In this document: piece after piece, positions 50,027 to 61,773 of the stretch
Layout: every line of letters starts with the position of its first letter
Numbering within the stretch: the stretch's first letter is position 1
Source of the DNA: Diplonema papillatum
Taxonomy: Eukaryota > Euglenozoa > Diplonemea > Diplonemida > Diplonemidae
Length of the DNA stretch: 64,000 bases
NCBI GenBank assembly: GCA_030068145.1
Contig: JAPJBO010000010.1
Span: 310,001 to 374,000 of the forward strand
Reading direction: 5' to 3'
Program-made: the position numbers and the translations under genes
Notes under the pieces: generated by a model
The model's input: only the letters and a program-made list of their open reading frames with translations
Told to the model about the DNA's origin: nothing
Databases searched by the model: none

Positions 50027-51853
50027 CTACGGCTTCCTTGCGTCGGACGCGCGTTGCGATTGGGAGAAATCACGCATTTTGTCCGCAAGGGCCTGGGCCG
50101 ACGGACGATCACGAGGAGACTGCAGAAGCTCGCCGACGATGCCGGCGAAGCGGGGACCGCAGGTGTTCGTCAATGATTGAGGATCGATGCAGTGGAGGTC
50201 GTCGATAGGGTCGCAGACTCCCTCCCGTCCAACCTCGATGACGGATAATCCGAGAGCGTAGACGTCGCATCGGTCTATCAGGTGCCTGGGGTACGCCTCT
50301 CGCAGAAGCCGCTCATCAACGTATCGTCCATCTCCATCGACATCCCAATCTCCATCTTCAGCGAGGCCAGCTACTTCGCGACACATACCGAAGTCCCCTA
50401 GTACAAACGTCACATTCTCCCACTGACCTTCTAGTGTGGTGGCGTCGTCGTCTTGCACGGATGGGTTGGGGGGCAGTTTGATGAGGACGTTGTCGATCTT
50501 CACGTCAAGGTGGACGAGCCCCCGGCTGTGGATGTAAGCCAGGGCCGACGCGACGTGCGAGACGAGGGCGGCGAGAACAGCTGCCGACGGCTTGTTCTTC
50601 CGGAACGCCGAGGCCGAGCCGCCGTCGCACCACTCCTGTGCCACGCAGACGTGGCCCTGCGGCTCGACCCAGACGGAGTGGTACCGCGCGACGTGCGCGT
50701 GGCGCAGCGACGCCAGCAGCCGCGCCTCGCGGAACTTGACCTCGCGGTCCCCCGCCGAGGATATCTTGCTCGCCAGCCGTTTGATCGCGTACAGCCGGCC
50801 GTCCAGCTTGTGCCGGTAGCACTGCACCTCTCCGAAGGCGCCTCGGCTGATCTTCTTCCCCTTCACGCGTTGGTAGTCCAGCAGGATCCGTTCTTCAGGT
50901 TCGTCCTCCGGCGCCTCGTGTGCCGCGCTTGAATGCGAACCTCCTGCAGCCGACAAACCCGTGTGCGACGTCTCGCTCACCCGCTCGTCGTCGTCGACGA
51001 GCTCCGAGTGAAGGCGAAAAGGCGGCCAGGAGAGGAGGTCGATGTGGAACGGCCCCCGCGGCTTCAGAATCGGCGACTTCGCCGACGGCGTGGCGCCCGC
51101 CGGCTGCGGCTGGCGCTCGAGGCCGGACAGCGGTGCGAAGCCGGGCTTTTCGCGCGCGGGCTCGCCGCCGGCGAGCGCCGCCGACCCGCCTTCGCCGAAC
51201 ATGTGCAGCAGCAGCTGCGCCTGCGACCGGCCGCGCCCGCGGGGCGGCGGGTGGGCGGACCAGTCGGCCGGCGCGATGAACGGCGGAGGGGACACCCCGG
51301 GGAGGCTCACGCGGGCGTCGTCCGGCGTGTGGAGGTCTGCCTCGGCAACGTGCGGCGGCGGCGTCGTGCAGAACAGTAGGCGGGCGGCTGCCGACGATGC
51401 AGGCTGCCCGGGGGTCCCTGGCTTGACCGGATGGAGGTGGTAGTAGTCGTCGGCGTCGTGCGCGGGGCTCATTTCCCGCCAGGCGCCGCCCGCGGCTGGG
51501 CCCAGCTCTTCCTGTGCCGCGCCCCCTTCCACCGACGCCGGCGCGTCGCTGTTGCTGCTGTTGCTCGCCAGGCTCCCGGGGCTCCCGGGCGCCCGATCGA
51601 CGGGTCTAAGCCGCAGCTGCGGGCACTCGGTGCGCTGGGCGCACTGCGGACACAGGGGGATCGGGTGCGCCACGCAGTCTGCACCAGCACTCGGCGTCCC
51701 TTCTGCAGCCTCCTCGGGCGCCGGCTGGATCTCGTGCTTTGTCGGAGAGAGGCCGCGCGCAGACCCACCTTCGGGACCGGCGCAACACGCCTTCAGCGCC
51801 GTCCAGCCAGGGAGCGGGTCCAAACGGTGCCGTGCTAGCTCACACGGCGACAT
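50027..51853 (-). CDS. WEE1-like protein kinase
   Basis: This 608-residue protein runs from ATG 51853. Residues 1-325 are disordered and rich in Pro/Ala/Ser/Gly. The kinase domain spans about 326-595: Gly loop ISRGAFGEV (338-343), AIKRL (Lys358), FREARLL (Glu376), HLDVKIDN (Asp450, Asn455), LGDFG (Asp487) and DVYALGLSVIE (530-540). WEE1-type hallmarks include HLDVKIDN with Leu in place of the usual HRD Arg, AIKR, HVARYHSVW, EWCDGGS and a DGDGRYVDERLL stretch after DFG in place of a normal APE activation segment. WEE1 and MYT1 kinases phosphorylate Cdk1 on its Gly-loop Tyr/Thr to delay mitosis, so this is likely a cell-cycle regulator in nucleus or cytosol. No transmembrane segment was seen (against MYT1). 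The domain is uninterrupted by introns. Another Ser/Thr kinase related to EIF2AK/WEE is the alternative. Confidence 0.85.
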   Translation of the reverse strand: MSPCELARHRLDPLPGWTALKACCAGPEGGSARGLSPTKHEIQPAPEEAAEGTPSAGADCVAHPIPLCPQCAQRTECPQLRLRPVDRAPGSPGSLASNSSNSDAPASVEGGAAQEELGPAAGGAWREMSPAHDADDYYHLHPVKPGTPGQPASSAAARLLFCTTPPPHVAEADLHTPDDARVSLPGVSPPPFIAPADWSAHPPPRGRGRSQAQLLLHMFGEGGSAALAGGEPAREKPGFAPLSGLERQPQPAGATPSAKSPILKPRGPFHIDLLSWPPFRLHSELVDDDERVSETSHTGLSAAGGSHSSAAHEAPEDEPEERILLDYQRVKGKKISRGAFGEVQCYRHKLDGRLYAIKRLASKISSAGDREVKFREARLLASLRHAHVARYHSVWVEPQGHVCVAQEWCDGGSASAFRKNKPSAAVLAALVSHVASALAYIHSRGLVHLDVKIDNVLIKLPPNPSVQDDDATTLEGQWENVTFVLGDFGMCREVAGLAEDGDWDVDGDGRYVDERLLREAYPRHLIDRCDVYALGLSVIEVGREGVCDPIDDLHCIDPQSLTNTCGPRFAGIVGELLQSPRDRPSAQALADKMRDFSQSQRASDARKP

Positions 51854-53056
51854 GTGCCGAGCCAGGAGTGGCGCGCCACCTCTAGAACGTTGCAACCGAG
51901 AAGCGTGGCGGCGGACTTATTTTCGAGCAAACTTCGTCTGCGTCCGGTGGTGGTGCTACTTTGAAGAAGAAAAGAAAAAGGGGGAGAGAGGGTGATTTAT
52001 TCTTGTTGTGTTGCCGACAATCAACCGGGGTTGATGTGCAAGGTGGTTTATTTTGTTTCCTCCTGAACCGGGAGGTTGTTCTGGTTGGGCGGCGGGGGCG
52101 GCGTCTTATGACGTTGTGTCCTTTTGTTTTTTTGCTTGTTTTGCTTGTGCTTTTCTTTTTTTTTTTTTTTTTCTCCTTTTTTTAATGCGACGGCCGCCAA
52201 GGCGTTCCCTCCCCGTTCCTTTACGCGGCGAGAATCGGTTGCAGAGGGGGGCCACACCGCCGCTGCGTGCGTGGGGGAGCAAGCAAAGATCGCTCGGATT
52301 CTCTTTTTCTGTGTTTCCGAACGATCAGCCCCGGCGTTGTCGTGCTGCCTGTGTTGTCTTTCGACTTTGTTTTTTCTTCTTTGCTTTTGTCTGTATTTTA
52401 TGGAAAAGAGTATTACTTCGCTTGAAACGCTTTTTTGTTTCCTCCTTCTATTTGAATCTCAAAACCCTGAAGTATTTTTGTTTAACACGTGTGTGTCTGT
52501 GTGTTTGTCTTGTGTGGAGAAAACCAAGCGCGGGGGTGTTGTTTCTTCGGGTTGTGTAGTTGTGTGTCTCGCTTGCTGCTCTTGCAACGCTGTAGTAGAT
52601 TGTGGTAAAGTGCGTACGAAGATGATGTGTGGGGCGCTCTCGATTGCTTAGTGCACAGTGCCCACACACACACAAACAATAGGTATCTCTACCTATTTGG
52701 TACGGAAAGTAAGTGAGACATGAACACCTTATGCGCTAACCGTGAATCTAACATGAAGGGTTGGCGGAGTGGGTGCCAGTCTTTACGACGTTTTTTAGCG
52801 TTATTTATTTTTTGTTGAGTCTTGCTCCCACTGACTCTTCGAAATGCCGGAGGCATAAATGTCGGTAGAATAATCTTTCGTTTCCTGTTCGTGCTCAGGT
52901 GCGGGGAGTATTTTTGAGGAATTCCTCTGGGTCTTTCCTCAGCGGGAGTACTGGAGTCGTGAGATCTTGAGGAAGACGCTTGACCACTTGGATTGGATTC
53001 ACTTCGTTTTGTGCGCATAGGTTGCGTGTGGCGCGCCGACTCCAGAACCTTTGACA
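51854..53056. other. No gene recognised; upstream of kinase gene
   Basis: Immediately upstream of the kinase start is pyrimidine/purine-skewed sequence with T-runs near 52150-52175. GTTGTGTTGCCGACAATCAA plus CCGGGGTTGATGTG near 52006 recurs at 60167. No gene was recognised. Confidence 0.5.
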
Positions 53057-53206
53057 TCAGCAAATTGTTAACCCCGACGCCAGCACTTTCAAGATCTGTT
53101 GCATACGTCCCATCCGCCAAGCGGCCTGCGAATACTGCAATTGCTTGAATGACCTCTCCCCGATCTCAGCCTTCGACGGCACGCGCCCCTTGTTCGCTAT
53201 CCAGTT
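53057..53206 (-). CDS. Possible terminal exon, unknown gene
   Basis: On the minus strand a long (CTT)n-rich pyrimidine tract ends TTTCAG. It is followed by a 49-codon frame (NWIANKGRVPSKAEIGERSF first) that closes at 53057. The composition looks protein-like and the splice acceptor context is good. No upstream exon was identified and the family is not recognised. It could equally be chance. Confidence 0.2.
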   Translation of the reverse strand, partial: NWIANKGRVPSKAEIGERSFKQLQYSQAAWRMGRMQQILKVLASGLTIC

Positions 53207-53279
53207 CTGAAACGAAGCGGCGAGAAGAGAAAGCTTGAAAGAAGAAGAAGAAGAAGAAGAAGAAGACACGAAGAAGAAA

Positions 53280-53520
53280 AAAAAAGAGAACCCCGATTTT
53301 CTTTGTCTCTCTCTCTCTCTCGGAAATGTCAGCGCGGTAGCGATGACAGCGAGAACACATATAGGTGGGAGGGGAGAGGCCCTGGGACTGCTAAGGCGTG
53401 ACAACCCCGCCCCTGTCCCTCCCAGGGAGCCACCCCGAAACTAGCCTGCCCACCTGACGGTGGGGGCCCACCTGACGACCGAGGCCCACACCCTTTGACT
53501 TGTTTTATGTGTTCTCTCTC
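53280..53520 (-). repeat. Repeat J, inverted copy with insertion
   Basis: In the minus sense AACAAGTCAAAGGGTGTGG, TATGTGTTCTCGCTGTCATC and CGCTACCGCGCTGACATTTC precede a GA tract, as at 14330-14410. About 90 extra bases are inserted between the first two pieces. Confidence 0.65.
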
Positions 53521-54949
53521 TTTCTGAACTTCGTATCCTGGGCTTATTTGGACCGGCCGCGTTTCTGCCCTCAAACTTTGCACTCGTGTGCGAACAAGAA
53601 ATGGTAGAACAGCAAATCAAACTAGACCACCAGACTGCACTACTTGGGTGCCGAAGAAGATACATCCCGATGCTACTGTGTGCACCTGAGGTCTGTGTGT
53701 TCGTACTTGACCAACAGGTCTACCTTCCCGCACGCCAAGTCCGCCCTTCGGTATAAGCACGTCCAGAACGTCTCTCACTTCGTTCACGAAGTTCTGGCTC
53801 CCTCTCTCTCTCTCTCTCTCTTGTTCAATTACCCAGCGCGACTTTGATTTCCGCGACGTGCTTCGTTTAGCAGCCTGCTTTGTGTTTTGGAAAAAGCTGG
53901 GGGGTTTGCAGACGGGTTTCGCAACCGTCATTTTTTCTCCTGTTTTTGGGGGAGTGGGCTTCGTTTTCGCAATTTCTGTTCTGTTTTCTTGTTGAGTAAA
54001 GTGAACGTTTTTTTGTGCGGGAAAAAAGTAGCAGGGTCACCTCGCGTGTGGGGTCTTGTGCAATTTGCCAACAGAAGCGAGTGATGGATGCCGAAAGGGG
54101 TTGGGCTTTTCCGAACACGTTCAGTACAAATACCTGTGGCCGGTAGGCCTAAGAAGGAACCTGAATACTGCGTGATCGTTGGTTGATGCCTCGATCAATT
54201 GTATCCACGCTCGTTTCTGTGACGCCCCCCTTGACGGGTACTTCCACCTTGCTCCTGCGCAATGTCAGTGTTCCGCTATCCGTCCGTCCCTTGACGGTAG
54301 TAGTCACTGGTTGGCAAATGAGGCGGGGCGCTTTCTCTCTCTCCCTCTCTCTCTCTCGGGGGGGGGGGTCCCTTGCAAAGTCGTTGGGGGCTCTCAGGGT
54401 AGTGTCAGCACTGTCCCCCCCCCCAGTGCTGATGCTAAGGCCCCTAAACTCGGCATCGTTGTCAGCCGGACGGCAACGAGGGGTGGGTGGGTACCCCCCC
54501 CCCCCTAAACACCCCCCCCCAGGGTGCGCACGCGATTGGGCCGATTTACCATGTGCTTTCCCCAAAATGCCAATACCCCCCAAAAACTGTTTTTCAGGCA
54601 AATCCGCTGGGAAACGTACTTCGAGAATTTCGAAAAAACGGCACCAGGAAAACCACGAAAGGGCAGATTTTCCCGGTTTCAGCCTGTGTTTTGCACGTCA
54701 AATTTCAGGCCTCACAGACGAACTGAGGACGGAGTGGAAAGATCCATCGCGAAAGAGCGCGTTTAAGGGGGTCCCCGGAAAAAAGGGTGGGGGGGTACCC
54801 GGCCACCAGGTGCACCAAACAGGACCCCCCCCCCCCCCCCTTCCAAATTTAGCAGACGTTGACGTTGCCCGTTGCACCCCCCAATCCTTAGTGCGCCCCC
54901 TGCCCCCCCCCCCCCCCCCCCCCTCCTGCAGGGCCTGTGTGCAGCAGGG
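53521..54949. other. No gene recognised; homopolymer-rich from 54340
   Basis: CT-rich run at 53799-53821. From about 54330 the sequence is punctuated by CT, G and C runs (54358-54368, 54415-54424, 54496-54506). Plus-strand frames through here are Pro/Gly-rich artefacts of these runs. Confidence 0.5.
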
Positions 54950-55440
54950 TGGTGACCGCTCTAAGGTGGTTTCCTCAGCAGCGACCAAGAAAAAAAAAAT
55001 TTTTTTTTGGCCCAAATCCTCCCAAAAAAGCACTCGAAAAAAAAAGAATTTGACCCACTTTTTCTACCATTTCACCTTAGAGAATTTAGCTAAGGTGGGT
55101 CCCACAGTAGGTCCACAGTGGGTTGCACCAGGAGGGGGGGGGGGGGGGGGGGGGCAGCGCTCTTGTTAAGGATCAGCCACTTTGGCCGGATGGCCGGATA
55201 AACCAGACCCCCCCCCCCCCCCCCCTCTACAGTGCAGTTGCCTTGGAGGCTGGGTGGTCAAATTCTCTAAGGTGAAATGGTCAAAATTCCCTGCCAAAAG
55301 TGGGCCCACAAAAATTTTCCAAAGTGTGGTATTTGGGGCAAAAAAAAAAAATTTTTTTTTTCTGACCACCCAACTGTGGTGACCACCTCAGGAGGTCAGA
55401 TTCTGCCAACGACTCCGCAATCTGGCCGCTTAGGGCCACC
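54950..55440. repeat. Large imperfect foldback with homopolymer blocks
   Basis: ACCATTTCACCTTAGAGAAT plus TT (55069-55090) is mirrored perfectly by AAATTCTCTAAGGTGAAATG plus GT (55259-55280). Outside these arms, A-run/T-run blocks next to GGCCC and GGGGC mirror each other (54990-55015 and 55336-55362). Inside, a G-run (55133-55154) faces a C-run (55209-55225). The symmetry centre is near 55175. It is non-coding and probably a foldback element. Confidence 0.75.
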
Positions 55441-55465
55441 CCTGGGGGGGGGGGGGGGGGTTTGC

Positions 55466-55545
55466 AAGAACGTGCTTGGAATGGGTATGTGCTCAACACC
55501 GCACTGGTCCCGTCTGCGCCGTGTTTCCGTCCTTTAAGGGGGGGG
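55466..55545 (+). repeat. Dispersed repeat family A, copy
   Basis: GCAAGAACGTGCTTGGAATG, GTGCTCAACACCGCACTGGT and CCCGTCTGCGCCGTGTTTCC match the copies at 1129-1251 and 13686-13975. It follows directly on a G-run. Confidence 0.75.
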
Positions 55546-56906
55546 GTCCCGATGCGACTCGTGTCAATTGAGTTCTGAGTGCGCACGCCCGGTTTGTAAG
55601 GGCGAGCCACTCTTTAATCGGATACTGGTTTGCGTCTGTTTTTTGTGGGGGGGGGTTTCAGTGTTGTGGCAGGGTTCCGTACGGCCATGGAAGCTTCCCT
55701 GTCGGTGCCAAAAAGAAGTGGTTGTGTTGTTCAATTTTGACCCCCACATCGAAAGCCTTGTTCAATGTCAAGTTTCGCTCGCGAGACAACCGCGGCCACC
55801 AAGCGAGCCTGTTGGCCCTGTACAAGTTAGCCATGCTTGCTGGTGCCCCCAATTGTCCCCTAAAAAAAACCTGACCACCGAAGGGACGACAACCCTGGAT
55901 TGGAGCACCCTTGCATCATTCCGTACAAATTTCTGCTGTAGACCAACTGGTTTCCAACACTGAGCGACGACGCCACTTTCCGAGAGGGGCCCGCACCCCC
56001 AAAAAGAATACAAGCTATAGTCGGAAGAGTTTTCCGATCGTGTCTACAGACACCGAAGTCGACCGTTTTTTAGCGAGAATCGCGCCTCCTCTCTTCGTCC
56101 ACCGACTCTGGTTCAAAGCCGATCCGGGCCAGTCGCCAGCCAGTAGTGTTCTGACTCACGAGCATCTGGAAAACAAAAAGGGAGACGGCGAAATGGGAGA
56201 AAAAAAGGAAGAGAGATGGGTAGGGGAGACGAAGAAAACGCGTGCTCCATTCAGATCGCGGGGGGGGGTGTGGGGGCACCAGAAATGGTGACTTTTGGCA
56301 AGTGCACTTTCAGTTGTTCGTGACACGTTTCCGCTTAGCCAACAAAATGAAACTGGTTGGCTAAAAACTTTCACGGTTCACAAAAAGAGGTCAAAAAATT
56401 TCTCTCGACCGTTCTTTTTAGAGTGAAAGTTCGCTTGAAACTTTTTGCACGGTGTTAGGAGGGTCGGCAGGTGGTGGCTTCCGCTTTGGTGTAGAACTGG
56501 GTTTTGGATTTGTGAGCTTGCTGTAGAACTGTGTGTAGATGGAAGTCCTGTGGCGAAAAGAAGTTTTTCAGCTAACTCCATTTTTCGTGGAAAAATGGTT
56601 TTCTACCTACACCTAGTGTCGCCTCCGTTTAGCCCTTGTCGGTGGCGCCTTCTGGCCTGAAAACGCGAGGCGGCACTAACACGAGAAGACGGTTCTCAAT
56701 AGGGTTCCCCGTATTTGCATGAATGTCTCGTCCTCACCAACGGCTTCCCGTGTTAGTGTCGCCTTTTAGGAAAAGGTGCCTTGAGGTAGGCGACACTGGG
56801 GTAGGTAGGCAAAATAATATTTTTAAGCCACACAGGAAAAACATTGCGCGTATGCGTTAGTACCAGCGTATCTACCATTAGCGTGTGGCTCGTCCTTCCC
56901 AGGTCT
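55546..56906. other. No gene recognised
   Basis: TTTTTAGAGTGAAAGTTCGC near 56414 is a family E fragment. Other open frames are short and motif-free. Confidence 0.45.
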
Positions 56907-57437
56907 CGAAATTGAGCATTTAGAGTGCCGGGTTCCGTAGAATACCCCTTCGGACCTAGGACCACCTGAACCCCTACAATCGAGTCTGTACAGCCGAACA
57001 TGAAGGGGCCAGATCGAATGATCAGGGTTCTAGGGAGGCCGACTGGCGGACCCTCAAGAAGTCTGACTGGCGGACGGAAGTCTACTATTCAGACGCGTGT
57101 CAGGCATCTGTTATCATTCGACCACCTGCAACTTTGCCACCGACTGTAGCACCCGCCAGGCTCCCCCGACCGAAAAAAAAGCGATCAACCTCGCTGAGTG
57201 CGCGGACGGAGCGGGGTCTGCGGTCCGAGTCGAAAAGGGGTTTCCGCCGAAAGGGAGAAAAAGGTACCTGCTTGTCCTCCCCCCCGTAGCCACGCCCAGG
57301 CGGGTGAGGGGCAAGAACGTAGCGACACTAACCGGTCGTTATCGATTCCGTGATGCTCACCCCCCTGTCGCGCGATTTAGAGGCCGGGTTCCGTAGAATA
57401 CCCCCTTGAACCTAGGACCACCTGAACCCCTACAATG
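56907..57437 (+). repeat. Direct repeat pair of about 65 bp
   Basis: GCCGGGTTCCGTAGAATACC and CCTAGGACCACCTGAACCCC plus TACAAT occur at about 56928-56978 and 57379-57436. The right copy leads into family F, so the repeat may be one end of a larger unit. Confidence 0.7.
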
Positions 57438-57535
57438 TGGTACTTGGTGGTGGGGTACTCAGAATTGTGCAAGCCGCTTCCTTCCCCTGAATATAAGGGG
57501 GTGAGGTTTAAAAGGATAGGCTTGTTCAAGCCTTG

Positions 57536-57755
57536 TAAAAAATACTCGAGGGGCTGCCTTGTGCTTACTTCGAAGGAGGCTAGAGGGGGGAGAAAACAAT
57601 ACAACTACAAAGTGGGTCTTTTTTGTTGAACGCTTACGCCCGCCACTAAACCCAGATTTACCTGTGTTTCGTGTGGGCTACAGCACATACCGCCTTTGAT
57701 CTATCGCAACTGGCAGTCTCCTCAAGCATTTCCTACAAAGCAGGTGCTTATACTT
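57536..57755 (+). repeat. Dispersed repeat family F, copy 3
   Basis: AAAAATACTCGAGGGGCTGC, GAAAACAATACAACTACAAA, GCCACTAAACCCAGATTTAC, TGATCTATCGCAACTGGCAG and CAGGTGCTTATA parallel, inverted, the copy at 21546-21740. Confidence 0.75.
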
Positions 57756-59981
57756 ACTTATACTTTTTTTTTTTCCTCCAGAAAGTGACCCCCTCCTCGG
57801 CCACCAGGCGCGGCCTACCGCAACTAGCACACTGACTGGTCTCACCGTGCGTACTTGTAGACTTTGTGTCCTCAGATACAGTGTCAGCTCACCGTTGCGA
57901 CAGCCGAAGAATAGACAACGACCAGACTGTGATAAAACCAAGAAAACAATGCAATACACCTTGAGTGGACTCTGATTGGCCTTGATCGATGCAGTTCCAG
58001 GGAGATAGGGAGGCTGGACCGGCAGAGGTGGGAGTCCAAGTATACCTGTTTCTGTGGTCGTTGTCGATGCGGAGAATTGGAGCATGAAGTGGCATCAACG
58101 GCGCGCGTGTCCAGAAAGAAGATCAGGAAAAAAGACAATGAATAGAACAACATATTGTGCGAAAACATGAAACTTGGATCGGTGAGGAGTCGGAGAGTGT
58201 GCAAAAAAGAGAAACGGAGCAATGTTCGAGGAGCAAGAAAAAGAAGGAGGACTTTCAAAAAAAAAAAAAAAAAAACAAGGGCGAAGGGAAAAGGTATCGG
58301 GCAAGAAACAACAGAAAAAAGAAGAGAGAGTTTGAGATGCTCAAGAGCCTCGTTTTGTTTTCTTAGAGTTTTTTTGGCCGACGATGCGCCGCGTGTATCA
58401 TGGGGTTTAACATGGAAACGTGCAGGCGTAGGAAAGGCGCAAATTACCCACGTCAAACGTTGTCGGACGCATCGTAATAGAAGGACGAAAGGCAACGAGA
58501 GCAAAAAAAGCGAAGAAGAAAACGGCAATCAAAAGACAGGCAGAGAGAGACGACAGCAACAGGTCACCAACAAAAAAAAAGAAGAGAAACCGAAGTAAGT
58601 CCGGGCTTCATTCGTGCCCACTAGCGGTGGCGCCTACGTTGTATTTGACATGCTTACATCTCACGGTAGCCGCACCACTTTTTTCCATCCTCCTTAAATT
58701 CTCAAGAACCTCCTTTCACTCGGAATCGGGAACTTGACGAACAACATTTTCCGGAGTTGGGGCTTGTGTTGATGAATAGGGCAACGGACAGTCAGTATTA
58801 TGAACTGACCGTACCTTCAGCAATTATGGACTGTTTCTTGCGTTGTGAGTGAAAGTTCGCTTGAGAATCCGGGGGTTTGTCGAAAGGGTTCTTGAAGCGA
58901 AAGTTCTTTGTCTGTGCGGACTAGCGGTACTCACCTGTTCTGGTAAGTTGCATGTCAGTACGCTGCCTACTACTATTGTAGCGTTTTTAGTACCAACAAT
59001 GTCTTGTTGACACAAAAATAACGTGGGAGCCGGTTTGTGCACAACCATACCCACACTGCTAGAGTGCACTTCTAGTCACCACTTCGCGCTAAAATGAGCT
59101 GGTGGATCTGGCGGCAAAAAGAAAAAAAACAGCTGGTAATAGAGCTAAGAAAGAAATTGGCGTAGTTTTGTGCTTCTCTTGAAAATCCGTATCTTGACCC
59201 TAGTACAACTGTACTAGGAAGAGAGAACATTTCCGGAGTTGGGGCTTCCACTGATAAACGAAGTAACGGAGCAACAACTGTCCAAAGGCGATGAAAATGA
59301 TAAGGCAAAGGTTTCTTGCTCTTCGCATGTACGTACGGGCATAAATCTCGGCCTGCATTAGCACGTCTTCAGAGTCAAAATTTGTCGTCGGCTTCGATTT
59401 CTCATTTGGTATGCAACCGTTGTTCCGGAAATGTTCGCTTCAGTACAAACGCCACAAAGAAAGAAAAGGGGGATTGTGTGTGCTCAAAAAAAAAGCAGGA
59501 GGCCCGTTAGACGCAGTCCGGGCCCGTTTCGCTTAGCGGTGTCGGCTGCAGTCCAGGCGGACCTTAGCGATTGCAGGTGACCGACCGTCCAACCGAGACT
59601 CGAAATCCCGTGACACGTTTCGCGAGTGAAATTCTTCTCTTGTTTCGAATTCAGACTTGTTGGGTTGTGTGGTCGCAGAGCGTCGTGTGCTGATGCGCCG
59701 TCTTTGTTTCTGTGTTCCATAGGTCAAAGCTTTTTCCGTTTTTTTTTTTTTCTTCTTTTTGAGTTGGCTGTTTGTTTTTTGAAAGAGTGAAAGCTTTCTC
59801 GTGCGACCCTGTGTTTCTGGAGCGTCTTCCTCCTTTTCGTGGAGTTTTGGTCGAAGTAGCCGTGGCTACAGCTAGGCTACTTTCTTGTGGTTCCCTTCTT
59901 TTTTTTCTTTTAAGAGTGAAAAGTTCGTTGAGACTCCGGGGTTTTACAGTCTCCGGGTGACGCCCAGCGATTGGAGTTGTG

Positions 59982-60012
<31 letters not shown>

Positions 60013-60254
60013 CGCAATGCGACTGTTGAACTGCGGTTTTTCCTTGGTTCGTCCGTCACTGTGGCAGCGTGTTGTACCCCGCTGAAGAACGAAGCCAACA
60101 GCTCTTTTGGACTGTTTCGCGCTTCTCTTTCCCCGAGCAGTTGTTTCACATTTCATTCGTTTTTACTGTTGTGTTGCCGACAATCAACCGGGGGTTGATG
60201 TGCAGTCTGGTGTCTTTCGACGTTTCTTGTTACCTACCGTCCCCCCCCTGTCGA
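57756..60254. other. No gene recognised; scattered repeat fragments
   Basis: A family B right end (ATGCAGTTCCAGGGAGATAG..GGCTGGACCGGC) lies at about 57987-58022. CATTTTCCGGAGTTGGGGCT near 58747 recurs near 59229. A family E copy at about 59911-59960 is followed by a 30-base T-run (59983-60012). The Phe/Leu-rich minus-strand frame at 57884-58528 reflects purine-rich sequence on the plus strand. Confidence 0.5.
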
Positions 60255-60955
60255 CACTTGACTCGACAGCAAGTGTCCGACCAGCCCAGGGGTATTTTGC
60301 ACCGTGGCAGGTTCTCTGCCGTTCTGGAAGTTGCTTGGTCATCTTCGTTGTCGACTACCCCCCGCCCGGAGGTGGTTGATGCCTTCTGGCAGGGTTTCTC
60401 TACCCGGCGGGAGATGCTTGAATCTGTTGAAGCCTCGGGAATAAGCATTCCTCCCTCAACCTTACACATCGGTGTTCCGATGGGAAAGCTGGATTACCAC
60501 GGGGAAATGCGAAGCGCGCTGGAATAGTATGCGCTCAGCACAGTGTTCTACCTGTTCGTGCTTCGCACCCGCTTCATCTTACACTCAGAGCCCAGGCATA
60601 CCCCTTCGTGAAGATGTCCGTACCGACGGTCAAACAAGTGCTCGTAGCACGACTTTGCGAAGCAGCTTGTCTTCTAAGATCCAAGGATCTTAAAAGGACG
60701 AAAAAAAAGCAAGGGACACGGGGAAATCGGCACTTGCAAAGTGCCCACCGTTACAAATCAATGGTTCACTTCTAGAAAGCTCATTGTGGTCCGTGATTTC
60801 TAGGTCATTCTTTGTGGTGTTCTTTTTCAAACTACTTTGTGTTGTAAGAAAGTCGGTGTTTTCTTCTTCCTCCCCCCCCCAACAGCAAATGTCACTAACC
60901 CTCCTTGAAAAGGGGTCGATTCCTCAAGCAGTTTTCTCTACCGGCGGAACTTGTT
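60255..60955 (+). repeat. Dispersed repeat family G, two diverged units
   Basis: Units start CGACAGCAAGTGTCCGACCA (about 60268) and AACAGCAAATGTCACTAACC (about 60882). The second continues to TTTTCTCTACCGGCGGAACT, as in the unit near 30580. A third diverged unit (ACGACAGCAACTGCAGCCCA) lies at 61578. Confidence 0.55.
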
Positions 60956-61733
60956 TTGGTTACCTTTTTTTCCCATTCCCTGAGAATTTCCCTCCCATCT
61001 TTTTCCAATTTTCCCACACAGAGCCGTCGTTTCACATGAGACCCTTCTACAGCAGATAGTCGTAGACTGGCGGAATTCGGTCACGAGCCAGTGTAACACA
61101 CGGCGGAGGAAGACAGCCTCAGATGCCCGAGCCCAAAGAGGCGTCCACGCCCATTGTACAGACGGTTCCGTAAGACCGTGGCCCTGAGCGAACTCAGAAC
61201 ACCGGCTTCGCGAGCTGCGATTTTGACGCACTACGCGCTCGTGCCCCCCCACCGCGGAGACGTTCTCGTTCTTTTTCATTGCTGAGAGACCGCTTCTTCG
61301 CTCTTCATGTTCATCAGGCGCCATGAAAGTCAAAAAACCGAATAGCTTCTGATCTCTTTCCTTTTGCAGGCTTATTTGCACACATGGAGGGGGGGGGGGG
61401 GGTGTTCTGAAAAGGGGTGATTTCGTTTGGAACTCCAGGGATTTTTCTCGGGTGCTTGCGGGGTGGTCGGGATGACCCTTCCGGTATCACGCGCCAACTG
61501 CCTCAACTACAAACTCAAGACGACGGTGTTTCCTGCGATAGCGCTCTGTTGCCTGTGACTTGCCCGCAGATTGTATTGTCTCCTACGACAGCAACTGCAG
61601 CCCACCCTGAGGTGGTCGTTGACTGTTCCGACCGGCAGCTGTTGCTTGAACTCACTCGTCCTTTTCCATCCGGATTGCCGTGGTCGGCCTTTTCTATACC
61701 GGGGGGGGCGGCTGGGCTGGCTGCATACGTATG
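60956..61733. other. No gene recognised
   Basis: Apart from the family G unit near 61578 and a G-run at 61387-61402, I see nothing supported. Confidence 0.45.
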
Positions 61734-61773
61734 CGTATGCGTATGCGTATGCAGATTTGAAAATCTGCATACG
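61734..61773. repeat. Perfect 19-bp hairpin from a GTATGC repeat
   Basis: CGTATGCGTATGCAGATTT and AAATCTGCATACGCATACG are perfect inverted copies with a two-base spacer (GA). The left arm belongs to a short GTATGC tandem (about 61722-61752). The structure could form a cruciform or, if transcribed, a stable stem. Confidence 0.9.

Noticed and set aside
57884-58528. 214-codon Phe/Leu-rich minus frame resembling a membrane protein
   Set aside because: Its hydrophobic runs come from purine-rich low-complexity DNA (AAAAG and GAA runs) on the plus strand, and it overlaps a family B fragment.
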